NCBI GenBank assembly: GCA_903958285.1
Contig: CAJBSR010000018.1
Span: 1-8,353, forward strand
Reading direction: 5' to 3'
From: an uncultured Sphingomonadales bacterium
GTDB lineage: Bacteria > Pseudomonadota > Alphaproteobacteria > Sphingomonadales > Sphingomonadaceae
Length of the DNA stretch: 8,353 nt
Part shown: positions 1-6,720 of the stretch, piece by piece
Layout: the number at the start of each line of letters is the position of its first letter
Numbering within the stretch: the stretch's first letter is position 1
Notes under the pieces: generated by a model
What the model was told of the DNA's origin: nothing
What the model saw: the letters and a program-made list of their open reading frames with translations, nothing else
Databases searched by the model: none
Translations under genes and position numbers: made by a program

Positions 1-1192
1 CCATCGCATCGATGGTACCCATCTGCATGAGGATACGACGCAGCACCCACATTTTGGAGAGCTTGTCCTTCTCAACGAGCAATTCTTCCTTACGCGTGCC
101 GGACTTGCCGACATCCAGCGCCGGGAAGATGCGCTTATCCGCGACCTTACGGTCGAGGACGATTTCCGAGTTACCGGTGCCCTTAAACTCTTCAAAGATG
201 ACTTCATCCATGCGGCTGCCCGTATCGATCAGCGCGGTGGCGATGATGGAGAGCGAGCCACCTTCTTCAATGTTACGCGCCGCACCAAAGAAGCGCTTCG
301 GACGTTGCAGGGCGTTGGCATCAACACCGCCCGTTAACACCTTGCCCGATGACGGGACGACGGTGTTGTAGGCGCGGCCGAGACGCGTGATCGAGTCGAG
401 CAGGATGACAACATCCTTCTTATGCTCGACCAGACGCTTGGCCTTTTCGATCACCATTTCAGCAACCTGGACGTGGCGGCTGGCGGGTTCGTCAAAGGTC
501 GAGGAGATGACTTCGCCCTTCACCGAGCGCTGCATGTCCGTCACTTCTTCGGGACGTTCGTCCACCAGGAGAACGAGCAGGAAGACTTCGGGATGATTAT
601 CGGTAATTGCCTTCGCCATATTCTGGAGAAGCACGGTCTTACCTGTGCGCGGCGGGGCGACGATCAGGGCGCGCTGGCCCTTACCTTGGGGGCTGATGAT
701 GTCGATGACGCGCGCCGACTTGTCCTTGACCGTGGGGTCAAGCGAGTCGAGCTTCAGCCGCTCATCGGGATAAAGCGGCGTGAGATTGTCAAAATTGACG
801 CGGTGGCGGACGACATCCGGATCATCAAAGTTGATCGACTTGATGGTCGTCAACGCGAAATAGCGTTCACCGTCTTTCGGTCCGCGAATTTCGCCCTCCA
901 CCGTGTCACCGGTGCGCAGGCCAAAGCGGCGCACCATGTTGGGGGAGACATAAATGTCATCCGGACCGGCAAGATAGTTGGATTCCGGCGCGCGCAAAAA
1001 TCCAAAGCCATCAGATAAGACTTCAATGGTGCCTTCGCCGATGATCTCTTCGCCATTTTCGGCTTCGACCTTGAGGATGGCGAACATCAGGTCCTGCTTG
1101 CGCAGGGTGGACGCGCCTTCGACTCCCAATTCCTCCGCCATTTCGACGAGTTCTGCGGGTTTCATTTTCTTGAGTGATTTTAAGTGCATCAT
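1..1192 (-). CDS. rho: Transcription termination factor Rho (C-terminus cut by window edge)
   Basis: Rho is a hexameric RNA-dependent ATPase/helicase that binds C-rich nascent RNA and ends transcription. 397 codons are visible, against about 418-420 in the family, so roughly 20 C-terminal residues lie outside the window. The N-terminus has the Rho helix-bundle and RNA-binding signature ([20 protein letters not shown], then [11 protein letters not shown]). The Walker A motif is PPRTGKT with the lysine at residue 185, followed by [11 protein letters not shown], the Walker B-type [13 protein letters not shown], the Q/R-loop region [13 protein letters not shown] and FFGAARN, then [20 protein letters not shown] and GTGNSEI. 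Two adjacent ATGs exist (1192 and 1189); starting at 1189 gives the lysine E. coli numbering. No strong Shine-Dalgarno is visible. The gene lies 158 bases downstream of hemJ on the same strand and probably has its own promoter in that gap. Identity is certain; only the exact start is open. Confidence 0.97.
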   Translation of the reverse strand, partial: MMHLKSLKKMKPAELVEMAEELGVEGASTLRKQDLMFAILKVEAENGEEIIGEGTIEVLSDGFGFLRAPESNYLAGPDDIYVSPNMVRRFGLRTGDTVEGEIRGPKDGERYFALTTIKSINFDDPDVVRHRVNFDNLTPLYPDERLKLDSLDPTVKDKSARVIDIISPQGKGQRALIVAPPRTGKTVLLQNMAKAITDNHPEVFLLVLLVDERPEEVTDMQRSVKGEVISSTFDEPASRHVQVAEMVIEKAKRLVEHKKDVVILLDSITRLGRAYNTVVPSSGKVLTGGVDANALQRPKRFFGAARNIEEGGSLSIIATALIDTGSRMDEVIFEEFKGTGNSEIVLDRKVADKRIFPALDVGKSGTRKEELLVEKDKLSKMWVLRRILMQMGTIDAM

Positions 1193-1294
1193 GGACTCAG
1201 ATCCGGTTGGAACGGGGATGGGAGAACCGCGGCAGCAACAAAAGTTGTGATTGCGCTGCTTGAAAGACGGCACGAATGGCCCAGCGGTGCGATC

Positions 1295-1323
1295 CGGTTA
1301 GGCTCGCCAACTGCGCAAGTCAA
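1295..1323 (-). promoter_or_regulatory. Candidate sigma-70 promoter for rho
   Basis: Reading on the minus strand, TTGACT (1318-1323) matches five of six -35 consensus positions. It is followed after exactly 17 bases by TAACCG (1295-1300), a weak -10. A start here would give a leader of about 95 bases before rho. Support is the hexamer match and spacing only; the -10 is poor, and read-through from hemE-hemJ is also possible. Confidence 0.35.
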
Positions 1324-1338
1324 GGCGTGGAGCCTTGA
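1320..1338. repeat. Inverted repeat between hemJ and rho
   Basis: TCAAGGC, a 5-base loop GTGGA, then GCCTTGA form a perfect 7-bp stem. It lies 12 bases past the hemJ stop and overlaps the candidate -35 hexamer of rho. No T-run follows on the minus strand, so it is not a standard intrinsic terminator. It could slow or protect the hemJ mRNA end or act as an operator. Confidence 0.45.
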
Positions 1339-1350
1339 ACGATAAGGGTT

Positions 1351-1794
1351 TTAGAACGGCTTCACAATCGCCAGCACGACAATCACCGCCGCGGCAAGGC
1401 CGGGCACTTCATTGACCAGCCGCAGCATCTTTCCAGACAGCGTCCGTTGGCCTGCTTTGAGCTTTTTAGCATAGCTGACCATCCAACCATGATAGCCTGA
1501 CAGGATAAGGACAACTGCCAGTTTCAGGTGAAACCAACCCTGTCCAAAGGCACCAGTATCCAGCGCGAGCGCCAGACCCAACAACCAGACGATGATGATC
1601 GATGGTTTCAGAATGATCCGCAACAAACGGTCTTCGCGGTCCACCCATTGCGCTTCTTCGGCGCTGCCGGCCGCGCTTTCCTGATGGTAGACAAAGAAAC
1701 GCGGCAACATGAACAAACCGGCCATCCAGAAGATGACGAAAATGAGATGCCCCGCCTTCACCCAGAGATACGCGCCGCCCAAAATACCGATCAT
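1351..1794 (-). CDS. hemJ: Protoporphyrinogen oxidase HemJ
   Basis: HemJ (UPF0093 family) is an integral membrane haem protein that oxidises protoporphyrinogen IX to protoporphyrin IX, the penultimate step of haem synthesis, in many bacteria lacking HemG/HemY. The 147-residue length is typical. Signature stretches are KAGHLIFVIFWMAGLFMLPR with the conserved histidine at residue 16, then FVYH, RLLRIILKP, FHLKLAVVLILSGYHGW and NEVPGLAAAVIVVLAI near the end. About four membrane helices are visible (roughly residues 8-30, 63-82, 88-106 and 127-145). The ATG at 1794 lies 4 bases past the hemE stop, with AAGAGG 11 bases upstream inside the end of hemE, so the two genes are almost certainly co-transcribed and translationally coupled. 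This pairing of two haem-pathway enzymes supports the call. Confidence 0.93.
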   Translation of the reverse strand: MIGILGGAYLWVKAGHLIFVIFWMAGLFMLPRFFVYHQESAAGSAEEAQWVDREDRLLRIILKPSIIIVWLLGLALALDTGAFGQGWFHLKLAVVLILSGYHGWMVSYAKKLKAGQRTLSGKMLRLVNEVPGLAAAVIVVLAIVKPF

Positions 1795-1798
1795 TACT

Positions 1799-2827
1799 TC
1801 ACTTGCCTCTTACATGCGCCACGAGCTGCTCGACATGCGCGATGGGCGTATCGGGCAAGATGCCGTGGCCAAGGTTGAAGACATGGGGCCGCCCCGCCAA
1901 AGCGTCAATGATGTGGTCGATGGCGTTGGTGAGCTCGGTTCCCCCAGCAATGAGCGCGAGGGGATCAAGATTGCCCTGCACCGGCAACCCTTCAGGCAGG
2001 TTGGCATGCGCCCAAATGGGGTCGACGGTTTCATCAAGACCAATGGCATCCGCGCCGACTTCGCGGGCGTAAGCCGGAAGCTTGCCGCCTGCGCCCTTTG
2101 GAAAGCCGATCACAACCGCATCGGGGCGGGCGGCCTTCAGTTTCGTGATGATACGTACCGTTGGTGCGATCACCCAGCGTTCAAATTGCGCCGGCGAGAG
2201 GCTACCCGACCAGCTGTCAAACAATTGCACCGCTTCCACGCCCGCATCGATCTGATCGATCAGATAGGTCACTGTCGCATCTGCAATGGCCTTGATGATT
2301 TCTTCAAAGGCGGCGGGATCGCGATAAGCGAAGCGCCGTGTCTCCGCCTGTTCCTTACTCCCCTGTCCGGCGACCATATAGGTTGCCACCGTCCAGGGGC
2401 TTCCTGCAAAGCCCAGGAAGGTTGTTTGGGGGGGAAGAGTGGCAGCGACCAGCCGAACCGTCTCAATGACCGGTGAGAGCCTCTGAGGGGCTGCTGTGAG
2501 GCTCTTGAGCGTGGCATCAACCAGCTTGGGGGCGAGCCGGGGGCCTTCGCCTGCTTCAAACCACAAATCTTGGCCCAGCGCGTGCGGGATGACGAGAATG
2601 TCGGAAAATAGGATCGCGCCGTCAAAACCGAAACGCTGGATCGGCTGAAGCGTGACGTCTGCTGCCGCAGCGCTGTCATTCACAAGTTCAAGAAATCCGC
2701 CTTTTTCGGCGCGTAGGGCGCGATATTCGGGCAGATAGCGCCCCGCTTGCCGCATGAGCCACAAAGGTGGGCGCTCTAGTTTGGCGCCCTTGAGCGTCGC
2801 GAGGAGGGGTTTCATCACAGGATCCAT
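1799..2827 (-). CDS. hemE: Uroporphyrinogen decarboxylase HemE
   Basis: HemE is cytosolic and decarboxylates the four acetate side chains of uroporphyrinogen III to give coproporphyrinogen III. The protein has 342 residues, the usual family length. Motifs in order: PPLWLMRQAGRYLPEYR with substrate-binding Arg26 and Arg30, FSDILVIP with the catalytic-site Asp76, FAGSPWTVATYM, QLFDSWSG, GFPKGAG, GLDETVDP, VQGNLDP and FNLGHGILPDTPIAHVE. I chose the ATG at 2827, not the TTG at 2845, because AGGGGA lies 6 bases upstream of the ATG, whereas the TTG start would place this ribosome-binding site inside the gene. It is the first gene of the hemE-hemJ unit. Transcription starts in the probable origin region to its right, so its promoter overlaps the AT-rich part of oriC. 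Confidence 0.97.
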   Translation of the reverse strand: MDPVMKPLLATLKGAKLERPPLWLMRQAGRYLPEYRALRAEKGGFLELVNDSAAAADVTLQPIQRFGFDGAILFSDILVIPHALGQDLWFEAGEGPRLAPKLVDATLKSLTAAPQRLSPVIETVRLVAATLPPQTTFLGFAGSPWTVATYMVAGQGSKEQAETRRFAYRDPAAFEEIIKAIADATVTYLIDQIDAGVEAVQLFDSWSGSLSPAQFERWVIAPTVRIITKLKAARPDAVVIGFPKGAGGKLPAYAREVGADAIGLDETVDPIWAHANLPEGLPVQGNLDPLALIAGGTELTNAIDHIIDALAGRPHVFNLGHGILPDTPIAHVEQLVAHVRGK

Positions 2828-2833
2828 GCTTGC

Positions 2834-2839
2834 TCCCCT
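2834..2839 (-). promoter_or_regulatory. hemE: Ribosome-binding site fixing the hemE start
   Basis: On the minus strand AGGGGA lies 6 bases before the ATG at 2827. This good Shine-Dalgarno match selects that ATG over an in-frame TTG 18 bases further upstream. Confidence 0.7.
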
Positions 2840-2981
2840 ATTCAATAAAAAGAGAATCTTAAAGGTGGTTGATAGTAGTTGGGGGGCGCGTCACGTGGAT
2901 TAAGTGCGCCAAGGGATTCCGCACACAGCTTGACTCGACGGGTGCAACGCGGGGCTACAGAGTCGGTCTGGCACATCCCCA

Positions 2982-2990
2982 TTATCCACA
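2982..2990 (+). promoter_or_regulatory. Perfect DnaA box
   Basis: TTATCCACA matches the consensus DnaA box TTATNCACA exactly. It is bracketed by the short inverted pair CATCC (2974-2978) and GGATG (2991-2995). It sits near the middle of the hemE/regulator gap. Confidence 0.75.
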
Positions 2991-3065
2991 GGATGGGAAA
3001 ATTAGATCGCCCTGTTGGCAGGTCTGTGGGCGAAATCTGGACCCTGTCGTGGAATTGTCACGCTT

Positions 3066-3080
3066 GCAGTTGCCAACTGC
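3066..3080. repeat. Perfect 15-base palindrome in the probable origin
   Basis: GCAGTTG, a single central C, then CAACTGC: arms of 7 bases with no mismatch. The size and symmetry suit a dimeric DNA-binding protein. It lies 62 bases upstream of the regulator start and 25 bases before the second DnaA-like box. Its binding partner is unknown. Confidence 0.55.
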
Positions 3081-3104
3081 TTTCCGCTAGCCCCACACAC
3101 AGGC

Positions 3105-3113
3105 TTTTCCACA
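3105..3113 (+). promoter_or_regulatory. DnaA-like box, one mismatch
   Basis: TTTTCCACA differs from the DnaA box consensus at the third base only. With the following GG it repeats the environment of the perfect box (TCCACAGG in both), in the same orientation and 123 bases away. Confidence 0.5.
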
Positions 3114-3141
3114 GGGCTGGTCATGGGGATACAAACTTAGC

Positions 3142-3960
3142 GTGTCACGACTGCATCTTCATCTGGTTTCGGACTCAACCGGCGAAACACTTGAAACCGT
3201 TGCGAAGGCCGCGCTCGCCCAGTTTGATGATGTTGAGGCGATCCGCCATTATTGGCCGATGGTGCGCACCCCCGGCCATGTCGAACGCATCATGTCGGAA
3301 ATAGCGCAACATCCGGGGCTTGTCCTTTTTACAATGGTGAATGCGGACCTGCGGGCTGCGCTTGAAAAACGCTGTGCCGCCTTGGGCCTGCCGCATGTCG
3401 GTGCGATTGATCCGGTGCTTGAAGCTTTGTCGAACGTGTTGGGCAAGCCGCTCAAAGCGCGTCCGGGCTTACAACATCTGCTTGATGATGCGTATTTTGC
3501 GCGGGTCGAAGCCATCCAGTTTACCATCGCGCATGATGACGGCCTCAATTGGGAAAATTGGGAACAGGCGGATATCATTTTGGCCGGCGTTTCACGCAGT
3601 TCCAAGACGCCGACATCCATCTATCTTGCCAATCGTGGCTATAAGACCGCGAACATCCCCATTGTCGTGGAGAGCCCGCCGCCAGATTTGTTGTACAAAC
3701 TACAAAACCCTCTTGTTGTCGGACTTGTCACCAACCCGGAACGGCTGGTGCAAATCCGGCGGAACCGGTTGTTGGCGCTCAACCAGACGCCCGACACAGA
3801 CTATGTGGATCAGGAGGCTGTGACGCGCGAAACCGCTTATGCGCGGCGCATGTTTGCTGACAATGGCTGGCCTGTCATCGACATGACCCGCCGCTCGATC
3901 GAAGAAGCGGCCGCTGCCATCATCAACATCTACGGTGAACAAAGGGGTCCGAAAAAGTGA
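3142..3960 (+). CDS. Pyruvate phosphate dikinase / PEP synthase regulatory protein (DUF299, kinase/phosphorylase)
   Basis: This family is a bifunctional ADP-dependent kinase and Pi-dependent pyrophosphorylase that inactivates and reactivates pyruvate phosphate dikinase or PEP synthase by threonine phosphorylation, controlling pyruvate-to-PEP flux. At 272 residues it has normal length. Signatures are the N-terminal LHLHLVSDSTGETLE, the P-loop-like GVSRSSKTPTSIYLANRG (glycine at residue 149, lysine 155) and the IPIVVESPPP segment, with VGLVTNPERLVQIRRNRL and a C-terminal DMTRRSIEEAAAAI. Which dikinase it controls cannot be told from sequence, so no symbol is given. The start is GTG at 3142 with a distant GGGGA (3125-3129). 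It is the homologue of RP001/CC_0001 beside alphaproteobacterial origins. Its last bases overlap the maf start, so it heads an operon-like chain. Confidence 0.93.
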   Translation: MSRLHLHLVSDSTGETLETVAKAALAQFDDVEAIRHYWPMVRTPGHVERIMSEIAQHPGLVLFTMVNADLRAALEKRCAALGLPHVGAIDPVLEALSNVLGKPLKARPGLQHLLDDAYFARVEAIQFTIAHDDGLNWENWEQADIILAGVSRSSKTPTSIYLANRGYKTANIPIVVESPPPDLLYKLQNPLVVGLVTNPERLVQIRRNRLLALNQTPDTDYVDQEAVTRETAYARRMFADNGWPVIDMTRRSIEEAAAAIINIYGEQRGPKK

Positions 3961-4553
3961 GGCTCGTTTTAGCCTCCCAAAGTGCCGGACGGCGCGCGAT
4001 CCTTGCAAATGCGGGCATTGTGCACGACGCCATGACGTCACCATGCGACGAGGAAGCTGAGAAGGCGGCTTTACGTGCACAGGGCGTTGATCCGCGGGGT
4101 CTCGCTTTGGGGCTTGCGGAGGCCAAGGCCATGGCGACGGCGGCGGTCTGTCCCGGCGCCATTGTCCTGGGATGTGACCAGACATTGGCGCTTGAGGACG
4201 GCACGATGTTCGACAAGGCCCGCACGCTGGCCGAACAAGCAGACCATCTGCGCTCCCTCTCAGGAAAGACGCACAGTCTTTATGCAGCTATCGTTGCAGT
4301 CCGCGATGGCGAAAGGTTGTGGCGCCATGTGGGCGAAGCGCGGATGACAATGCGCCCGCTCTCCGATGCGTTCATCGATGATTATCTGGCGCACGAAGGT
4401 GAAGATCTTTTGTCGGGTGTCGGCGGCTACCGTGTTGAAGGGCGTGGCATTCAGCTGTTTGAGCGGATAGAGGGCAGCCAATTCAACATCATAGGTCTGC
4501 CGCTCCTACCGCTGCTGGCCTTTTTGCGTGAGGCCGGAGTAATTTCTGCATGA
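3957..4553 (+). CDS. maf: Maf family nucleoside-triphosphate pyrophosphatase
   Basis: Maf proteins hydrolyse non-canonical or selected NTPs to NMP and PPi in the cytosol (house-cleaning; some are linked to septum control). The protein has 198 residues, the usual size. Visible motifs are the N-terminal LASQSAGRR (equivalent of the family's S-R-R substrate loop), GCDQTL with Asp74-Gln75 in the catalytic position, GKTHSLYAAI, and GGYRVEGRGIQLFERIEG followed by NIIGLPLLPLL. Substrate preference (dTTP/UTP versus m7GTP) cannot be assigned. The start is the GTG at 3957, whose bases overlap the preceding TGA as GTGA; AAAGGGG lies 9 bases upstream inside the previous gene. That arrangement implies translational coupling with the regulator. 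Confidence 0.92.
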   Translation: MRLVLASQSAGRRAILANAGIVHDAMTSPCDEEAEKAALRAQGVDPRGLALGLAEAKAMATAAVCPGAIVLGCDQTLALEDGTMFDKARTLAEQADHLRSLSGKTHSLYAAIVAVRDGERLWRHVGEARMTMRPLSDAFIDDYLAHEGEDLLSGVGGYRVEGRGIQLFERIEGSQFNIIGLPLLPLLAFLREAGVISA

Positions 4554-5362
4554 GCGGTATCTATGCCGAGGTGATTGGAGACCCGATCTCCCACTCTAAA
4601 TCTCCCAAAATGCATCGTTTCTGGCTGGAGAAGGCAGGCATCGACGCGGACTATCGCGCATGTCATGTCTTACCTGAAAATCTGGCGACCTATGTTGAAC
4701 AACGCCGCGCCGACCCAAACTGGCGCGGCTGCAATGTCACCATCCCCCACAAGATTGCCGCCATGGATCTGGTCGAGGACCCCGGCAATGTCCGCGCGTC
4801 GATTGGGGCGATGAACACTCTGTCGCGCAATGAAACAGGCGCAGTCTTCGGAACCAACACGGATGCTGGTGGCTTCTTCACGCCGATTGCCGATGTGCCG
4901 CTGGAAGGGGCGCCCGTCATTGTCGCTGGCACAGGCGGGGCTGCGCATGCCGTGTTGTTTGCTCTGTCGCGTGTCCGTGTGGGGCCCGTCACTTTGCTCG
5001 CCCGCAACCCCTTAAAAGGCGCAGCGCTGCTCGCGCGTTTCGGCTTGAAGGGGGAGGTTCGCGGGATGGAGTCAGCGCTTCCACCCGCGGCTCTGCTCGT
5101 CAACACGACATCGCTCGGCATGGTGGGCAATGATCCGTTTGTGCCTGATCTTTCAACGCTGCCTGAAGATGCGGTAGTGTACGACATCGTCTATACCCCG
5201 CTCGTCACCCCGCTCTTGGCGGCGGCGCAGGACCGCGATCTGGCAACAGTGGATGGTCTCGACATGTTGATCGGCCAGGGCGCCATCGCCTTTGAAATTT
5301 TCTTCGGACATGCCCCGGCGCGGGATCTGGATGAGGCGTTGCGGGAGTTGTTGCTCGCATGA
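4550..5362 (+). CDS. aroE: Shikimate dehydrogenase (NADP+)
   Basis: AroE reduces 3-dehydroshikimate to shikimate with NADPH in the chorismate pathway for aromatic amino acids and folate. The 270-residue protein has the two expected domains. The substrate domain shows GDPISHSKSP (residues 10-19), NVTIPHK with catalytic Lys68 and GAMNTL. NTDAGGF carries catalytic Asp105. The Rossmann nucleotide domain has VIVAGTGGAAHAVLFAL in place of a classic GxGxxG, then LVNTTSLGM, DIVYTP, and GLDMLIGQGAIAFEIFFG near the C-terminus. The ATG overlaps the maf stop (ATGA), and GGAG lies 10 bases upstream. All key residues are present, so it should be active. Confidence 0.96.
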   Translation: MSGIYAEVIGDPISHSKSPKMHRFWLEKAGIDADYRACHVLPENLATYVEQRRADPNWRGCNVTIPHKIAAMDLVEDPGNVRASIGAMNTLSRNETGAVFGTNTDAGGFFTPIADVPLEGAPVIVAGTGGAAHAVLFALSRVRVGPVTLLARNPLKGAALLARFGLKGEVRGMESALPPAALLVNTTSLGMVGNDPFVPDLSTLPEDAVVYDIVYTPLVTPLLAAAQDRDLATVDGLDMLIGQGAIAFEIFFGHAPARDLDEALRELLLA

Positions 5363-5952
5363 TCAAGATTGGCCTCACCGGCTCGATCGGCATGGGGAAG
5401 TCGGCCATGTCCAAGATGTTTCGCCGTCTCGGTGTGCCGGTGTTTGATGCAGATGCGGAGGTGCACAAGCTCCAGGGACCCGGCGGTGCGCTTGTGGCGC
5501 GGATCGAGGCCCGCTTTCCCGGGACGACCGGACCAAAAGGCGTGGACCGGCAAAAGCTTGGGGCCGCTGTACTTGGCAAGCCGGAGGAATTGCGTGCGTT
5601 GGAGCGTATTGTTCACCCCGCCGTCTATCATGTCCGCCAGCACTTTTTATTGCAGAACAGGTCTCGCCCGATGGTGGTGCTGGATATCCCGTTGTTGTTT
5701 GAAAAAGGCGGCGCAAAACAGGTCGATGTGACGGTCGTCGTTTCGGCACCCGCCTTTTTGCAGACGCGCCGGGTGCTGCGTCGGCCGGGCATGACCGCGG
5801 CCAAGCTCAAGCATATCCGTAATTTGCAGGTGCCTGATCATGTCAAACGGCAACGCGCCGACTTCGTGATCGACACGGGCCAATCGATGACGGAAACACG
5901 AGGTGAAGTTCGCCGTCTGATCACTTGCCTTCGCCACCGGAAGCGCCGATAG
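5359..5952 (+). CDS. coaE: Dephospho-CoA kinase
   Basis: CoaE phosphorylates the 3'-hydroxyl of dephospho-CoA with ATP, the last step of coenzyme A synthesis, in the cytosol. At 197 residues it is of normal length. The P-loop is GSIGMGKS (residues 8-15), followed by VPVFDADAEVHKL with the acidic catalytic pair around Asp30/Asp32. Next come LERIVHPAV, VVLDIPLLFEKGG (Walker B-like strand and lid entry), RPGMTAAKL, and RADFVIDTGQS near the C-terminus. It starts with ATG overlapping the aroE stop (ATGA), with GGGAG 11 bases upstream. The C-terminus is strongly basic (RHRKRR). Confidence 0.95.
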   Translation: MIKIGLTGSIGMGKSAMSKMFRRLGVPVFDADAEVHKLQGPGGALVARIEARFPGTTGPKGVDRQKLGAAVLGKPEELRALERIVHPAVYHVRQHFLLQNRSRPMVVLDIPLLFEKGGAKQVDVTVVVSAPAFLQTRRVLRRPGMTAAKLKHIRNLQVPDHVKRQRADFVIDTGQSMTETRGEVRRLITCLRHRKRR

Positions 5953-5960
5953 TCTGGGCG

Positions 5961-6671
5961 ATGCGTGAGGTCGTTTTTGATACCGAGACGACCGGGCTGA
6001 GCGCCGCAAATGGCGACAGGCTGGTCGAAATTGGATGTGTAGAGCTGGTCAACCGGGTTGAGACGGGGCGTGTCTTTCACGTCTACATCAACCCAGAGCG
6101 GCCGATGAACCCGGAAGCACAGGCAATCCATGGGCTGTCCGACGCCTTCCTTGCCGACAAGCAGCTGTTTTCCGACATTGTTGAGGATCTTCTCGACTTT
6201 TTCGATGACAGTCCCCTCGTCGCGCACAACGCCAATTTTGACTTTGCGTTTCTGAATGAGGAACTGTCGCGGTTGAACCGGCCCGACATCCCCCAGGCGC
6301 GGATGGTCGACACCTTGGCGCTGTCCAAGGTCAAGTTTCCTGGCGCCAAGCATAGTCTGGACGCTCTGTGCACCCGCTATGGCATAGATCGGTCCCACCG
6401 GATCAAGCATGGCGCGTTGCTCGACGCCCAGTTGCTGTCTTTGGTTTATGTGGAACTGACCGGCGGCCGCCAGATCGGTCTTGGTTTGGCCGATGCGCCG
6501 GCGACGCTTCCCGATGAACCCGAGCGCCCGGCGTCAGCGCGCGTGGCCAGATCGCCACGTCCGCATGAGGCGTCGTCCGAAGAACTTGAACGCCACGCGG
6601 CTTTCGTCGCCAAACTCAGCAACCCATTATGGGATTTGGACAAGGATAAGGAGGGTCTTGCTGCTGCATGA
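5961..6671 (+). CDS. dnaQ: DNA polymerase III epsilon subunit (3'-5' proofreading exonuclease)
   Basis: DnaQ is the proofreading subunit of the replicative polymerase core. The 236-residue protein has the full DnaQ-H exonuclease set: Exo I FDTETTG with Asp7 and Glu9, Exo II HNANFDFAFLN with Asp94, and Exo III-epsilon HGALLDAQLL with His150 and Asp155. A low-complexity linker (about residues 175-205, rich in P, R and A) leads to a C-terminal tail that would bind the alpha polymerase subunit. I chose the ATG at 5961 because the Exo I motif then begins at the usual place (MREVVFDTETTGL). An in-frame TTG at 5925 would overlap coaE and add a non-conserved dozen residues. The gap after coaE is 8 bases and no strong Shine-Dalgarno is visible, so translation is probably coupled. 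Proximity to oriC matches the Caulobacter arrangement. Confidence 0.95.
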   Translation: MREVVFDTETTGLSAANGDRLVEIGCVELVNRVETGRVFHVYINPERPMNPEAQAIHGLSDAFLADKQLFSDIVEDLLDFFDDSPLVAHNANFDFAFLNEELSRLNRPDIPQARMVDTLALSKVKFPGAKHSLDALCTRYGIDRSHRIKHGALLDAQLLSLVYVELTGGRQIGLGLADAPATLPDEPERPASARVARSPRPHEASSEELERHAAFVAKLSNPLWDLDKDKEGLAAA

Positions 6672-6707
6672 GTTGAAGAGGACGCAATCGCACCTACTTA
6701 AAATGTG

Positions 6708-6713
6708 AAGGAG
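6708..6713 (+). promoter_or_regulatory. hpf: Strong ribosome-binding site for hpf
   Basis: AAGGAG ends 7 bases before the hpf ATG. It is the best Shine-Dalgarno in the window and suggests independent, efficient initiation of hpf, unlike the overlapping genes upstream. Confidence 0.75.
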
Positions 6714-6720
6714 AAAGCAC

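Larger units (their letters stand above)
2828..3141. other. oriC: Probable chromosomal replication origin (oriC)
   Basis: This 314-base divergent gap between hemE and the PEP-dikinase regulator (RP001/CC_0001 family) holds no credible gene. Published work on Caulobacter crescentus and Rickettsia prowazekii places the origin in exactly this gap, and the flanking order hemE / regulator - maf - aroE - coaE - dnaQ is preserved here. Visible elements are a perfect DnaA box (2982-2990), a one-mismatch box in the same orientation (3105-3113) and weaker two-mismatch sites near 2917-2925 and 3124-3132. An AT-rich patch at 2841-2864 beside hemE could serve as the unwinding element. Four GANTC sites lie within 2854-2964, and a perfect palindrome sits at 3066-3080. 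The hemE promoter must also lie here; TAAGAT (2856-2861, minus strand) is a possible -10. DnaA boxes are few, so the call rests mainly on context. I see no clear CtrA site (TTAA-N7-TTAA). Confidence 0.72.

Noticed and set aside
422..1018. Long plus-strand ORF opposite rho (198 residues)
   Set aside because: It is the antisense shadow of the well-conserved rho coding strand, has no recognisable domain, and the rho motifs on the other strand explain the open frame.
1709..2476. Plus-strand ORF of 255 residues opposite hemE
   Set aside because: Antisense shadow of hemE, which carries all family motifs on the minus strand.
2827..2845. Longer HemE starting at TTG 2845
   Set aside because: The ribosome-binding site AGGGGA lies inside that extension and is well placed for the ATG at 2827; family alignment also favours the shorter form.
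2859..2873. CtrA-type site TTAA-N7-TGAT near hemE
   Set aside because: The second half differs from TTAA at two positions, so it is not a convincing CtrA site.
2869..3304. Small plus-strand ORFs inside and across the hemE/regulator gap
   Set aside because: They have no recognisable motif, overlap each other and the regulator in another frame, and lie in the probable origin.
3700..4185. Minus-strand ORF of 161 residues across the regulator/maf junction
   Set aside because: Shadow frame without motifs, opposite two recognised genes.
5925..5961. Longer DnaQ starting at TTG 5925
   Set aside because: It overlaps coaE by 28 bases and adds residues before the Exo I motif that the family lacks.
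6673..6704. Promoter for hpf: TTGAAG with TAAAAT
   Set aside because: The TAAAAT hexamer is a good -10, but the 20-base spacing is too long and transcription would start inside the Shine-Dalgarno.
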